From Heliomarina sp018223035 (GTDB lineage: Bacteria > Pseudomonadota > Alphaproteobacteria > Rhodobacterales > Rhodobacteraceae): a stretch of DNA of 64,000 nucleotides. Every line of letters begins with the position of its first letter. The first letter of the stretch is position 1. Below, piece after piece: positions 8,819 to 17,677 of the stretch. A program made the translations under genes and the position numbers. The notes under the pieces were generated by a model. That model did no database searches. It saw only the letters and a list, made by a program, of their open reading frames with translations, and was not told the origin of the DNA. Where the stretch lies: contig JAAEZD010000005.1 of NCBI GenBank assembly GCA_018223035.1, positions 186,001-250,000 on the forward strand, written 5' to 3'.

Positions 8819-9772
8819 GTGCGCGATCTCAAGATACCTGCCCAGCGTCACCCGGAAAAAGCGCGTCGTCCCGATAACGCTCAGCCAAAGAAACCCAGCT
8901 GGATTCGTGTGAAGGCACCCGGCGGGAAGGGCTATGCCGATACCGCTCGAATCATGCGTGAAAACAAGCTGGTAACGGTTTGCGAAGAAGCGGGTTGCCC
9001 GAATGTCGGCGAATGCTGGTCGCAGGGCCATGCCACGATGATGATTATGGGCGAGGTCTGCACAAGGGCTTGTACCTTCTGCAACATCGCCACTGGCAAG
9101 CCCCCGGAAGATCTTGATGCGTTCGAGCCGGGCAGGGTCGCTCATGCCGTTGAGAAACTTGGGTTGAACCACGTCGTGATAACCTCGGTTGACCGTGACG
9201 ACATCGAGGACGGCGGGGCAGAGCATTTTGCCCAAACGATACGCGCTGTACGTCACCGCAGCCCGTCAACCACGATAGAAATTTTGACGCCTGACTTCAT
9301 TCGTTGCGATGCGTCCGCGCTTGAAAAGGTCGTCGAAGCCCGACCAGATGTGTTCAATCACAATTTGGAAACTGTGCCGGGCCTGTACCCAGAGGTGCGG
9401 CCAGGCGCCCGCTACTTTCATTCACTGCGTTTGTTGCAGCGGGTGAAAGAACTGGACCCATCAATGTTTACCAAATCTGGTATCATGGTCGGCTTGGGAG
9501 AAGAAAAACAGGCTGTCATGCAGGTCATGGACGATATGCGCGCCGCGGATATCGATTTCTTGACGATCGGTCAGTACCTTCAACCTACGCCCAAACACCA
9601 TGGCATTGATCGTTTCGTGACACCTGAAGAGTTCTCCGCGTATGAAAAGGCGGCGATCGGCAAAGGCTTTCTCATGGTGTCTGCGACGCCGCTGACGCGA
9701 TCCAGCTACCATGCCGGCGAGGACTTTGCGCGACTGCGCGCGGCCCGAGAGGTTAAACTCGGACTAGCCTGA
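8819..9772 (+). CDS. lipA: Lipoyl synthase
   Basis: This 317-residue radical-SAM enzyme inserts two sulfurs into protein-bound octanoyl groups to make the lipoyl cofactor of pyruvate and 2-oxoglutarate dehydrogenases and the glycine cleavage system. The auxiliary cluster motif CX4CX5C is Cys55, Cys60 and Cys66; the radical-SAM motif CTRACTFC supplies Cys81, Cys85 and Cys88; the C-terminal RSSYHAGE provides the conserved serine ligand region. The start is a GTG at 8819 preceded by GAAGGA; no better ATG is in frame. The length is normal. No lipB lies beside it; the next gene downstream, a diheme cytochrome, is convergent. Confidence 0.96.
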   Translation: MRDLKIPAQRHPEKARRPDNAQPKKPSWIRVKAPGGKGYADTARIMRENKLVTVCEEAGCPNVGECWSQGHATMMIMGEVCTRACTFCNIATGKPPEDLDAFEPGRVAHAVEKLGLNHVVITSVDRDDIEDGGAEHFAQTIRAVRHRSPSTTIEILTPDFIRCDASALEKVVEARPDVFNHNLETVPGLYPEVRPGARYFHSLRLLQRVKELDPSMFTKSGIMVGLGEEKQAVMQVMDDMRAADIDFLTIGQYLQPTPKHHGIDRFVTPEEFSAYEKAAIGKGFLMVSATPLTRSSYHAGEDFARLRAAREVKLGLA

Positions 9773-9787
9773 GGCCCGTTCGATGTT

Positions 9788-10663
9788 TCAGGGGATGGCC
9801 TTTATGTAAGCTGCAATCGCGGCGCGGTCCTCTTCTGACAGTTGAGAGGTGTTCGCAATTACAGCCGCCATTTCGCCGCCGGCGCTGTCGTAGTCCGGGG
9901 TGAAACCGGTTTCGAGGTAATAGGCGATGTCATCGGCTCCCCAATTTAGCTGGCCGGGCGCGAGACCGGGTATGCGTCCTTCGCCGGATGGATTTTCCGC
10001 GCCCTCGAGCCAGCGCGTATCATCCAACGCGCCGAAAATGTTCCGTGGGGTGTGACACTCTCCGCAATGGCCAAGCGCCTCGACCAAATAACGGCCTCGC
10101 TCCAACTGCGCGCCTTCGACCGAGACAATCCAGTCATCCGTCAAAAACAGGCGTTTCCATAAACCAACAGAGCGACGTATCGTGACTGGAAACGGCAATT
10201 CATGCGGCTGGCTCTGGGTTTCAGATGAGGGCAGTGTGTCCAGGAAGGCCTTCAGGTCAACTACATCCTGCAGGGACATCCTCGTGTAAGTCCCATAAGG
10301 AAACGACGGGTAATAATGGCTGCCAACCGGCGACAGCCCCCGGATAAGTGCATTGGCCAGATCCAGATTCGACCAGCCTCCGATGCCATTCGCCGATGGT
10401 GAAATGTTCGGAGAGATAAAGGTCCCGAACGGGCTATTGATACGGTAGCCGCCTGCGAGCACCAGCTTTTCTTCGCCTTCGCTGTTTGGCGCCGCATGGC
10501 ATGAAGAACACCCTCCGGCCCAGAATATAGTCTCTCCTCGTGCCGGGTCGCCGGTAAGTCCCGCGACGGCGTCAGCATTCAAGGGTTCAGGTCGGGATAG
10601 GAACCATGCGACTGCAGCAGCGATAACTGAAAAAAATACGAAGAAACGAAGCAATTTTCGCAT
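9788..10663 (-). CDS. Diheme c-type cytochrome
   Basis: This 291-residue exported or membrane-anchored cytochrome has an N-terminal hydrophobic helix (residues about 4-22) with no obvious cleavage site, so it is probably anchored to the inner membrane and faces the periplasm. Two heme c attachment motifs are visible: CSSCH at 52-56 and CGECH at 200-204, each starting a cytochrome c domain. The architecture resembles diheme cytochrome subunits of periplasmic dehydrogenases, but no dehydrogenase lies next to it. AGAGG precedes the ATG with a 5-base spacer. It is followed upstream by a cytochrome c'-like gene on the same strand (70-base gap), so the two may be co-expressed. The electron donor is unknown. 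Confidence 0.88.
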   Translation of the reverse strand: MRKLLRFFVFFSVIAAAVAWFLSRPEPLNADAVAGLTGDPARGETIFWAGGCSSCHAAPNSEGEEKLVLAGGYRINSPFGTFISPNISPSANGIGGWSNLDLANALIRGLSPVGSHYYPSFPYGTYTRMSLQDVVDLKAFLDTLPSSETQSQPHELPFPVTIRRSVGLWKRLFLTDDWIVSVEGAQLERGRYLVEALGHCGECHTPRNIFGALDDTRWLEGAENPSGEGRIPGLAPGQLNWGADDIAYYLETGFTPDYDSAGGEMAAVIANTSQLSEEDRAAIAAYIKAIP

Positions 10664-10733
10664 GGTAACCTCTTACAGGAATGCCCGGGCAATCTGATTG
10701 CTGCTCGGGCAAAGTTTTTATTGATGCGGGTGT

Positions 10734-11207
10734 TCAGTCTTTCTGGCGATATAATTCATGGCAGCCGCCGCAGGCTTTGCCTACAGGTTGCATAGCTCCG
10801 CGCAATTCTTCGATTCCCGAGCCAGCGGCCGATTCCATTGCAGCAGTCGCGTCCACCAGTTCCTTGGCATGATCCATGACCTTGCTGTCAGCTTCCCAAA
10901 TTGCGGGCAGGGCATCTGTTTCATCTCCAAGCGCATCGAGTCCGCTGCCCGGAATCCACATAGCCATCTGGTTCATCGAAGCGAGTGTGTGGAGATTCGT
11001 TGCTGCAGCTTGCGCAGATTCCGCATCATATTCGACTGCGCCTTTGGCCATCCCGCCAAGCAGACCAAGGTTGAAAGCGTATAGTTCCATAAGAGATTGA
11101 CGGGCTTCAGCGGCTTTTTCTGCTGCTTCGTCAGCGTGAAGGACGCTTGAGGAAGCAATCATCGTTGCACCTGCAATACCGGCAATAAGAAAGTTTTTGA
11201 AAGTCAT
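10734..11207 (-). CDS. Cytochrome c'-like protein
   Basis: The mature protein is a small periplasmic four-helix heme protein. I chose the ATG at 11207, which has AGGAGA upstream, giving 157 residues; a longer frame to 11300 lacks such a site. The N-terminus is a Sec signal (TFKNFLIAGIAGATMIASSSVLHA) cleaved near residue 25. The single heme motif CGGCH is near the C-terminus (146-150), as expected for class II cytochromes c'. Family members bind NO and may protect against nitrosative stress or carry electrons. It lies upstream of a diheme cytochrome on the same strand, probably in one operon. Confidence 0.85.
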   Translation of the reverse strand: MTFKNFLIAGIAGATMIASSSVLHADEAAEKAAEARQSLMELYAFNLGLLGGMAKGAVEYDAESAQAAATNLHTLASMNQMAMWIPGSGLDALGDETDALPAIWEADSKVMDHAKELVDATAAMESAAGSGIEELRGAMQPVGKACGGCHELYRQKD

Positions 11208-11293
11208 TCGGGGTCTCCTAAGCTTGATCACCTTGCGGGAGTATACACGCTTGTTACGACGTTGAAATTGCACAGTCCTGTTAACGGGGTGCA

Positions 11294-11581
11294 TTAACAA
11301 CGGCCACTTAGTAAACTGACGTTATATGCGTTTTCTGAAATGTGACGGTAGTCTTGAGCTGCTTCCGGTATGGCCAACCAAATAGGCGTTTGATCGCGAA
11401 ACTTGAGTGGCAAGTCGCTGAATAGTGGGGCTTTTCCGAAAGTTAAGGTCACAAGTTCTCGCGAAAGTGTGAAGGGAGTGCCACAAGCGAGTTGGTCCTC
11501 ACGACAATCATATCCTGGCGTAAAGCTACTCGGTGAAGCGGACTTTACCGATATAAGGCAAATTCCTGTTCCGTTGAGCAA
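11294..11581 (-). CDS. Doubtful small open frame downstream of hpt
   Basis: The stretch after hpt contains a 95-codon frame starting with TTG inside the hpt 3' end. The product has two cysteines in its first third and a protein-like central part (FGKAPLFSDLPLKFRDQ), but no ribosome binding site, no ATG and no family I recognise. It could be the remnant of a small gene or chance. It is listed because it fills the 225-base gap between hpt and the cytochrome c' promoter; there is nothing else recognisable in that gap. Confidence 0.2.
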   Translation of the reverse strand: MLNGTGICLISVKSASPSSFTPGYDCREDQLACGTPFTLSRELVTLTFGKAPLFSDLPLKFRDQTPIWLAIPEAAQDYRHISENAYNVSLLSGRC

Positions 11582-12065
11582 AGTCGATACCGTATCCTAC
11601 GACGAACTCATCCGGTATTTCGAATCCGATCCAGTCGGCACGAAAATCAACCTCCCGACGGCTGGGCTTATCCAACAGTGCGATAGATCTCAAATGCGCC
11701 GGTTTGCGGCTTTTGAGCAGGGCGATCACATGGTTGAGCGTGTGGCCGGTGTCAACGATATCCTCGACCACGAGCACATCGCGTCCTTCGATCGCGGCTC
11801 GCAAGTCTTTCAGGATGCGAACTTCCCGACTCGATTCCATCCCATCGCCATATGAAGAGGCTTCGAGAAAGTCGACTTCAATGGGCAGATCGAGTTCCCG
11901 AACAAGGTCAGCAATAAAGATGAAGCTGCCGCGTAAGAGGCCGACAACAACAAGCTTATCCGTATTTCGGAACTCCCGGCGGATATCCCGGCAGAGGGAT
12001 TCGATTCGAGCGGCGATGGCCTTGGCAGAGATCAACTCGTCGATGACATATGTCTTGTCCGGCAT
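11526..12065 (-). CDS. hpt: Hypoxanthine phosphoribosyltransferase
   Basis: This salvage enzyme makes IMP (and usually GMP) from hypoxanthine or guanine and PRPP. Using the ATG at 12065 (GAAGGA upstream) it has 179 residues, normal for the family; a longer frame to 12092 is less likely. The PRPP-binding loop VLVVEDIVDTGHTL with its two acidic residues is plain, as is the first loop GLLRGSFIF and the C-terminal base-binding segment DFRADWIGFEIPDEFVVGYG. It is cytoplasmic. The gene is monocistronic or leads into the short doubtful frame downstream, and is divergent from the hypothetical gene at 12247. Confidence 0.95.
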   Translation of the reverse strand: MPDKTYVIDELISAKAIAARIESLCRDIRREFRNTDKLVVVGLLRGSFIFIADLVRELDLPIEVDFLEASSYGDGMESSREVRILKDLRAAIEGRDVLVVEDIVDTGHTLNHVIALLKSRKPAHLRSIALLDKPSRREVDFRADWIGFEIPDEFVVGYGIDFAQRNRNLPYIGKVRFTE

Positions 12066-12246
12066 CGGTTTTTCCTTCGTGGTTCTGAACAATCTGCCAA
12101 AATGGTCCTGACTGTCATGCCAAATGAATTGGTTGCCGGCAACGTCGATTGAAAATTTGCAATTGTTACGGAATTGTGGCGTTGTTGCTGTATAAATGCC
12201 GTAATTGAACTAACTTTTTAACGCTATCCTTCAAAAGGTCAGATTC

Positions 12247-12708
12247 GTGACGCAAATCGCTGCAAACAATCTTGGTATCGATCCTTGGCGAGCCGTACTT
12301 GCCAGCGCTCCGGTACATGGTGCTGTACTTCAGCATGGCTCAGCTGAGATCACTGAACGGGCTTCGCGCGTAGCAGCACTTTCGGAAACTTCGCCAGATC
12401 ATTCGGCTACCAAAAAGGTGTTAGCGATATCTCGGCCCACTCCCTTGGAGCGCACCGAAAACAACCGGCAAGCGCTTCGGGAAGCAGGCCGTGAAGAAGA
12501 TGGTTACACGTTCAGCGACAAAGCTCTGGCACGTGACCTTGCGCTTTCCATTGACGGCCATATGCCGCTGCTGATGTTGCTTAGCGGAATGCGCGATTTT
12601 GCCGTCAGGCCACTTCTTCCGACGCCCACGGCCAGTCAGTGGCAAACAAAAGACAATGGCACCGAAGGTACTGTTTCGCCTGTTGGTCGTTTGGATCTGC
12701 TCACCTGA
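12247..12708 (+). CDS. Hypothetical protein
   Basis: I do not recognise this 153-residue product. It starts at a GTG preceded by AAGG, ends at 12708 and is soluble, with a central stretch DKALARDLALSIDGHMPLLMLL that could form an amphipathic helix pair. A longer minus-strand frame (12421-13110) overlaps it, but that frame also crosses the real gene at 12797 and so is a shadow. Coding potential here is moderate: reasonable length, plausible start, no homology I can name. It lies upstream of the COQ10-like gene with an 88-base gap. Confidence 0.4.
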   Translation: MTQIAANNLGIDPWRAVLASAPVHGAVLQHGSAEITERASRVAALSETSPDHSATKKVLAISRPTPLERTENNRQALREAGREEDGYTFSDKALARDLALSIDGHMPLLMLLSGMRDFAVRPLLPTPTASQWQTKDNGTEGTVSPVGRLDLLT

Positions 12709-12796
12709 TTTACCGCGACTGACTGATGCTTGGGTTGATCTTGGGCCTGTTTCATAGGAGAGACGAGAAAGTTCCGGAATCCAGATCAAAGATAAC

Positions 12797-13240
12797 ATGC
12801 CCAGCCACGCCGAGACACGATTTCTCCCATATTCCAGCCAGCAGATGTACGATCTGGTCGCTGATGTGGGCCAGTACCCCGAGTTTCTACCTTGGTGCGC
12901 GGCTGCGCGTATCCGCGAAACGATACCAAAAGACGAAGCCACGATTCTTGAGGCCGACCTTGTTATCAGCTTCAAGGTCTTCCGCGAGAAGTTCGGAAGC
13001 CGCGTGACCCTGTGGCACGGCAAGCGAAAGATTGATACGGAATATTTGGACGGGCCTTTTCGGTATCTCAAATCCGAGTGGCGGTTTGAAGACGTCGAGG
13101 GCGGTTGCAACGTTCACTTCAACGTGGATTTCGAGTTCAAGAACGCGATCCTGCAACGCGTCATTGGGCTCGTTTTCAACGAAGCCATGCAACGCATCGT
13201 GCGCGCTTTCGAAAATCGCGCCGACGCCTTGTATGGGTGA
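12797..13240 (+). CDS. COQ10/RatA-like START-domain protein (ubiquinone-binding)
   Basis: This 147-residue protein matches the polyketide cyclase/START-like family that includes mitochondrial COQ10 and bacterial RatA. The N-terminal YSSQQMYDLVADVGQYPEFL and the following WCAAARI are the hallmark of the group; the C-terminal helix (GLVFNEAMQRIVRAFENRA) is also typical. COQ10 proteins bind ubiquinone and help deliver it to respiration; the RatA toxin activity reported in E. coli is probably not general. No antitoxin-like partner is next to it. The upstream ribosome site is weak. I favour a quinone-chaperone role by family membership. Confidence 0.88.
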   Translation: MPSHAETRFLPYSSQQMYDLVADVGQYPEFLPWCAAARIRETIPKDEATILEADLVISFKVFREKFGSRVTLWHGKRKIDTEYLDGPFRYLKSEWRFEDVEGGCNVHFNVDFEFKNAILQRVIGLVFNEAMQRIVRAFENRADALYG

Positions 13241-13299
13241 TATCGGCAGCTGTTGGCGTGTAAACCTTTAGCAATATCTGTGGTTCTAACGCTTCTTCG

Positions 13300-13785
13300 C
13301 TAGAGCGAGTTCTGTAAGTCGAGAAGAGCTTTTTGGAGAAGTTGCAACGCATGATCTCGGGCTGCTTCTCTTACATTCGTTCGCCCCAATGCGCCAAACT
13401 CGACCGTTTCTGTGGAAGTCGTGTGGCCATCGACGGCCAGCCCGAAGCAGACGCGACCCTCTGGTTTGTGCTCGGAGCCTCCAGGCCCGGCGATACCTGT
13501 GATTGATACGGATAGTTGTGCTTGAGACGCTCTCAAAGCGCCGTCTGCCATTTCCCGCGCGACTTCTTCCGAGACCGCGCCGAATTGTTCGATTGTATTA
13601 CCGCTAACTTGGAGCATATCCGCTTTGGCAGCATTCGAATACGTCACATAACCCCGGTCGAATACGTCCGAAGATCCGGGAAGATCGGTCAAGGCGGACG
13701 CAACCATACCGCCGGTACAGCTTTCCGCAGAAGCGATCATGATGTTTGACCGCCTCGCCAGTTTTAAAACCTCCGCTGCGCTCAT
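13300..13785 (-). CDS. CinA C-terminal-type nicotinamide-nucleotide amidase
   Basis: This 161-residue stand-alone CinA domain is of the PncC type, which deamidates nicotinamide mononucleotide to nicotinate mononucleotide in NAD recycling. The family motifs SCTGG (catalytic region) and the following ALTDLPGSSDVFDRGYVTYSN are intact, as is SITGIAGPGG. It lacks the N-terminal MoCF-like domain of full-length CinA, which is normal for proteobacterial copies. Its ATG overlaps the stop of pgpA by four bases (13782-13785), so it is translationally coupled as the last gene of ispDF-pgpA-cinA. Confidence 0.92.
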   Translation of the reverse strand: MSAAEVLKLARRSNIMIASAESCTGGMVASALTDLPGSSDVFDRGYVTYSNAAKADMLQVSGNTIEQFGAVSEEVAREMADGALRASQAQLSVSITGIAGPGGSEHKPEGRVCFGLAVDGHTTSTETVEFGALGRTNVREAARDHALQLLQKALLDLQNSL

Positions 13786-14282
13786 ACACCGATCACTCCG
13801 TGTGCCAGACCAGCCAAAATTACAACACCTATGGCAGCGAGGATCCCGGCGATGACATCATCAAGCATGACGCCAAAAGGGTCGTGGCGACGGTCCGCCC
13901 AGCCAACCGGGCCCGGCTTCCAAATGTCGAAGAGACGGAACAACAGAAACGCGGCGATCCAGCCGGGCCACAAGGCCATGATCGGGATACCCATGGAACT
14001 GGCCGAGTAGGACAGCGGCAGCAGCGCGATCGCCTGTCCAACAAGTTCGTCAATCACAACCTCTGAAGGGTCTGAATTGTTCTGCGCCTCTGTGATCTGA
14101 CGGGTCGCCCATAGTCCAATAACAAAAGATATGAGAATGCAGGCCAAGACGAGCGGAAAGCCACCAATCATGTGAAGAAGCCAGACCAACAAGAGAGTGA
14201 AAGCCGAGCCCCAAGTGCCGGGTGCGGGTTTCAGGTATCCAACACCAAAGACGGTGCCTATTGTTTGCGCAAGCTTGTTCAT
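13782..14282 (-). CDS. pgpA: Phosphatidylglycerophosphatase A
   Basis: This 166-residue inner-membrane enzyme dephosphorylates phosphatidylglycerol phosphate to phosphatidylglycerol. It has about three or four hydrophobic helices and the family motifs GVGYLKPAPGTWGSAF near the N-terminus and the acidic VVIDELVGQ in the middle, followed by RLFDIWKPGPVGWADR. It overlaps ispDF by four bases at its start and cinA by four bases at its end, a tightly coupled three-gene operon. The length is normal. Confidence 0.95.
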   Translation of the reverse strand: MNKLAQTIGTVFGVGYLKPAPGTWGSAFTLLLVWLLHMIGGFPLVLACILISFVIGLWATRQITEAQNNSDPSEVVIDELVGQAIALLPLSYSASSMGIPIMALWPGWIAAFLLFRLFDIWKPGPVGWADRRHDPFGVMLDDVIAGILAAIGVVILAGLAHGVIGV

Positions 14283-15418
14283 TTTGCCACCAGTGTTGCC
14301 GTTGCCATCGCGGCGATGCCTTCACCTCGACCTGTAAAGCCAAGCTGTTCCGACGTTGTCGCCTTGACCGACACGACATCTAGCGAAGTGTCCATGATCC
14401 GCGCCAGCGCGTTGCGCATATCTTCTGCATGCGGGCCGATCTTTGGCTGCTCGCAGATAAGCGTGCAGTCAACGTTTCCTATTGCCCAGCCCAATTTGCC
14501 AGCAAGCTCAACCGCATGGCGAAGGAAAATGTCGCTGGAGGCACCTTTCCATTGCGGGTCACTTGGCGGGAAATGTTGCCCGATGTCGCCTTTCGCGAGC
14601 GCGCCATATATCGCATCGGTAATGGCATGCATGCCAACATCAGCGTCCGAATGGCCCTGCAAGGAACGGTCGTGAGGAACACGCACACCACACAAGGTCA
14701 CATGATCGCCGGGACCGAACCGATGAACGTCAAATCCGTTTCCTAACCTGATCATCAGCTGTGCTCCCAATATTTTTGCCGCTTTTACAAAGTCCTGCGG
14801 CATTGTCACTTTTAGATTTTCATCGTCGCCAGCAACTATCGCCACGTCAATATTTGCTGCCCGCGCCACGGTGACGTCATCCGGTGCCGTGCCATCGCCA
14901 TGTGACTTATGCGCTTCGAGAATTCGGCAAAAGGAAAATCCCTGCGGCGTTTGCGCGCGATAAAGATCAGTTCGGTCTCGAGTCCCAGACACCAAACCCT
15001 CTTGCCCCGTCCAGAGGGCGTCAATGACTGGCAGGGCAGGCGCAGCACCTTCGTGCATTTCGAGCGCATATATAACACGGTCTATCAGCGCGGATGAGAC
15101 ACAAGGCCGGGCGGCATCATGGATAAGAACCTTGTCAGGCTCAAAGGAGGCCAGTGCCTCAAGCCCGTTCCTGACGGAGATCGAACGCTCCGAACCACCC
15201 ATTGCGACGATATATCCGGCATTCCTGTAACGATCTGCCTTTTCGGTCTCTCCAGGGTTCAAGACCAATGCAATTCGGTCAATTTTAGGGTTCGCTTCAA
15301 ATGCCTTTAATGTGTGATCCAAAACCGATGTCCCGGCGATCATCTGCCACTGCTTTGCGACTGAACCGCCAGCTCGCGTTCCGCGACCAGCGGCGACGAT
15401 AAGAGCGGCAATGCGCAT
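14279..15418 (-). CDS. ispDF: Bifunctional IspD/IspF of the MEP isoprenoid pathway
   Basis: The protein fuses 2-C-methyl-D-erythritol 4-phosphate cytidylyltransferase (residues about 1-220) to 2-C-methyl-D-erythritol 2,4-cyclodiphosphate synthase (about 223-379), steps three and five of the MEP pathway. The nucleotide-binding loop AALIVAAGRGTRAGG opens the first domain; the metal-binding GFDVHRFGPGDH and the HSDADVGMHAITDAI segment mark the second. I chose the ATG at 15418, with GGAG 7-8 bases upstream, giving 379 residues; the frame extends to 15439. Such fusions are common in alphaproteobacteria. It heads the ispDF-pgpA-cinA operon and is divergent from dusB. Confidence 0.96.
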   Translation of the reverse strand: MRIAALIVAAGRGTRAGGSVAKQWQMIAGTSVLDHTLKAFEANPKIDRIALVLNPGETEKADRYRNAGYIVAMGGSERSISVRNGLEALASFEPDKVLIHDAARPCVSSALIDRVIYALEMHEGAAPALPVIDALWTGQEGLVSGTRDRTDLYRAQTPQGFSFCRILEAHKSHGDGTAPDDVTVARAANIDVAIVAGDDENLKVTMPQDFVKAAKILGAQLMIRLGNGFDVHRFGPGDHVTLCGVRVPHDRSLQGHSDADVGMHAITDAIYGALAKGDIGQHFPPSDPQWKGASSDIFLRHAVELAGKLGWAIGNVDCTLICEQPKIGPHAEDMRNALARIMDTSLDVVSVKATTSEQLGFTGRGEGIAAMATATLVAK

Positions 15419-15615
15419 GAGATAACTCCGGATTTCCAAGAATATTGGTCAGACTATATGGTGTTTATGTTGGGATGCGACACGGCGCAATTGCCCGACG
15501 TCTTTTGATTAAAAAATAGGCAAACACGGAGCCAATCTCACTAAGATCGAGCGGTTTCGTTGTTCAATTGCAGTGATCTCGATAGAAACGGTTCAAGTGC
15601 ACAAGGTTTAGGCAT

Positions 15616-16599
15616 GTGACGTTCAAACTCGCAGATAAAACGCTTGCTTCTCCGGTCCTTCTGGCGCCTATGGCTGGAATCACCGACCGACCGTTCCGTG
15701 ATTTGGTTACGAAATTCGGGGCCGGGATTGTGGTCAGTGAAATGGTGGCAAGCCAGGAAATGGTTCAATCCAAACCCGGTGTTCGCGAACGCGCCGAGCT
15801 GAGCGCGGACATCGAAAACACCGCTGTGCAGCTTGCAGGTCGTGAGACCTATTGGATGGCAGAAGCTGCTCGGCAGGTAGCTGGTTTCGGCGCTAAAGTG
15901 ATCGATATCAATATGGGCTGTCCCGCCAAGAAGGTTACCAGCGGTGAATCTGGTTCGGCATTGATGAAAACCCCGGACCATGCATTGCGATTGATCGAAG
16001 CCGTCGTCGAAGCGGTGGATGTACCCGTGACTTTAAAGACCCGACTTGGTTGGGATTCGAGTTCTCTGAACGCGGCGCATATTGCCAAACGGGCGCAGGA
16101 TGCCGGCGTTGCCATGATCACAATACATGGCAGAACTAGGTGCCAATTCTACAAGGGTACAGCCGACTGGACCGCTATACGTGACGTTGTGAATGCAGTG
16201 GATGTGCCTGTTGTTGCGAATGGAGATATCGTCGATTTCGGTTCAGCCAGAACGGCCTTGGCGAAATCCGGCGCGGATGGTGTGATGATCGGGAGGGGAG
16301 CGCAGGGCCGACCTTGGGTTCTGGCCGAAGTTACACATGCGCTTGGTGGGACCGCCGGCCCTGTGATTCCGACGGGAACCGATTTGGTCGATCTCGTTTC
16401 GGATCACTACCAATCCATGATGGGTTTCTACGGTCGCACCCTCGGTGTTCGCGTGGCAAGAAAGCATCTCGGCTGGTATATGGACCACGCTGGAACACGC
16501 ACCGATCTGCGGCGAATGGTTCTGACCGAGCAGGATCCCGAGAGTGTCGTGAACTTGCTAGGCGATGCTCTGACAACACCAGCCAAGGTAGCTGCATGA
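15616..16599 (+). CDS. dusB: tRNA-dihydrouridine synthase (NifR3)
   Basis: This FMN enzyme reduces specific uridines in tRNA to dihydrouridine. It has 327 residues from a GTG start at 15616. The N-terminal APMAGITDRPFRDLV and the active-site Cys102 in NMGCPAKKV are diagnostic, and the C-terminal RNA-binding helical domain is complete. In Rhodobacter this gene is called nifR3 and is the first gene of the nifR3-ntrB-ntrC operon. Here its stop codon overlaps the ntrB start (ATGA at 16596-16599), so translation is coupled to the nitrogen-sensor genes. Confidence 0.95.
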   Translation: MTFKLADKTLASPVLLAPMAGITDRPFRDLVTKFGAGIVVSEMVASQEMVQSKPGVRERAELSADIENTAVQLAGRETYWMAEAARQVAGFGAKVIDINMGCPAKKVTSGESGSALMKTPDHALRLIEAVVEAVDVPVTLKTRLGWDSSSLNAAHIAKRAQDAGVAMITIHGRTRCQFYKGTADWTAIRDVVNAVDVPVVANGDIVDFGSARTALAKSGADGVMIGRGAQGRPWVLAEVTHALGGTAGPVIPTGTDLVDLVSDHYQSMMGFYGRTLGVRVARKHLGWYMDHAGTRTDLRRMVLTEQDPESVVNLLGDALTTPAKVAA

Positions 16600-17666
16600 T
16601 ACCGGAAAATGCGATCTGGGCTTCCTTGCCGGTGCCTGCCTTTGTTATCGATCAGAACAACAATATCCAGGATGTAAACAGCGCCGGAGAGGGCTTTCTT
16701 AACGCCTCGTCCAAGACCGTGACGGGGCAGTCAGTTTGGAGCCAGATAAGGGTTGATACCCCGATTGAAGAGGCGTTTGACAAGGCGCGTGATAAGAGCA
16801 CCGCTCTTTTCGTGAATGATGTCGATGTAGGCTGCGGAAGCCGGGCGCCACTTCAATGTGCGCTGCAAATTGCGCCGCTGATTGGGCAAGAAGGGTGTAT
16901 GATACTTATGATCACCCCGCGGGAACTTGCAGGACGGATGACACAAAGCCATTCGGTCAAGTCCGCCGCGCAATCGGCAATCGGGATGGCTGAGATGCTC
17001 GCGCATGAAATAAAGAACCCTTTGGCAGGCATTACCGGAGCGGCGCAGCTGCTCAGCATGAACTTGTCTTCGGAAGATCTTGAACTCACAGATCTTATCG
17101 TCGCAGAAAGCCGCAGGATTGTGAAACTGCTCGAGCAAGTTGAGCAGTTCGGCAATCTAAGCGAACCTGACCGAAAGCCGGTCAATATCCACGACGTTCT
17201 GGACCGGGCACGACGTTCCGCATTGCTCGGGTTCGGTGCACATATGAAGATCATAGAAGATTACGATCCGTCCTTGCCGCTGGCCTATGGCGATCCGGAT
17301 CAATTGCTGCAGGTTGTTCTGAACCTCCTGAAAAACGCCTCGGAAGCCGCCGATCCCAAAGGTGGAACCATCAGGATCCACTCTTATTTCGAGCACTCCT
17401 TTCGATTGCGGCGTAGCGATGGAAGCGGACAGTCGCTGCCGCTTCAGGTGGAAATTATCGATGATGGGCCCGGCTTGCCGGAAAAGATCAAAGACGACGT
17501 CTTCGATCCTTTCGTATCCGGGCGCGAAAACGGCACCGGGCTCGGCCTGGCGCTCGTCAGCAAAATCATATCGGACCACGATGGCTGGATCTCGGTGACG
17601 TCAGTCCCGGGACGCACTGTGTTCCGTCTTTCTCTCCCGCGCGTGCCGCGGGGAGCGTCAAACTAG
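16596..17666 (+). CDS. ntrB: Nitrogen regulation sensor histidine kinase NtrB
   Basis: This 356-residue soluble kinase senses nitrogen status through PII and phosphorylates NtrC. From the ATG at 16596 it has an N-terminal PAS domain (about 5-110), a dimerisation/phosphoacceptor helix with His137 in LAHEIKNPLAGI, and an ATPase domain with the N box NLLKNASEAA, G box DDGPGLP and GTGLGLALV. There are no membrane segments, as usual for NtrB. A longer frame opens at 16314 inside dusB but has no support. The start overlaps dusB by four bases, and ntrC follows after 11 bases. Confidence 0.96.
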   Translation: MIPENAIWASLPVPAFVIDQNNNIQDVNSAGEGFLNASSKTVTGQSVWSQIRVDTPIEEAFDKARDKSTALFVNDVDVGCGSRAPLQCALQIAPLIGQEGCMILMITPRELAGRMTQSHSVKSAAQSAIGMAEMLAHEIKNPLAGITGAAQLLSMNLSSEDLELTDLIVAESRRIVKLLEQVEQFGNLSEPDRKPVNIHDVLDRARRSALLGFGAHMKIIEDYDPSLPLAYGDPDQLLQVVLNLLKNASEAADPKGGTIRIHSYFEHSFRLRRSDGSGQSLPLQVEIIDDGPGLPEKIKDDVFDPFVSGRENGTGLGLALVSKIISDHDGWISVTSVPGRTVFRLSLPRVPRGASN

Positions 17667-17677
17667 GAGAGTAACCA

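Noticed and set aside
12421..13110. Minus-strand open frame of 229 codons
   Set aside because: It crosses the real COQ10-like gene on the other strand, has no ribosome site and shows the Arg/Ser-rich composition of an antisense shadow.
12797..13240. RatA toxin of a toxin-antitoxin pair
   Set aside because: There is no overlapping small antitoxin gene and the sequence is at least as close to COQ10; the neighbour at 12247 does not look like RatB.
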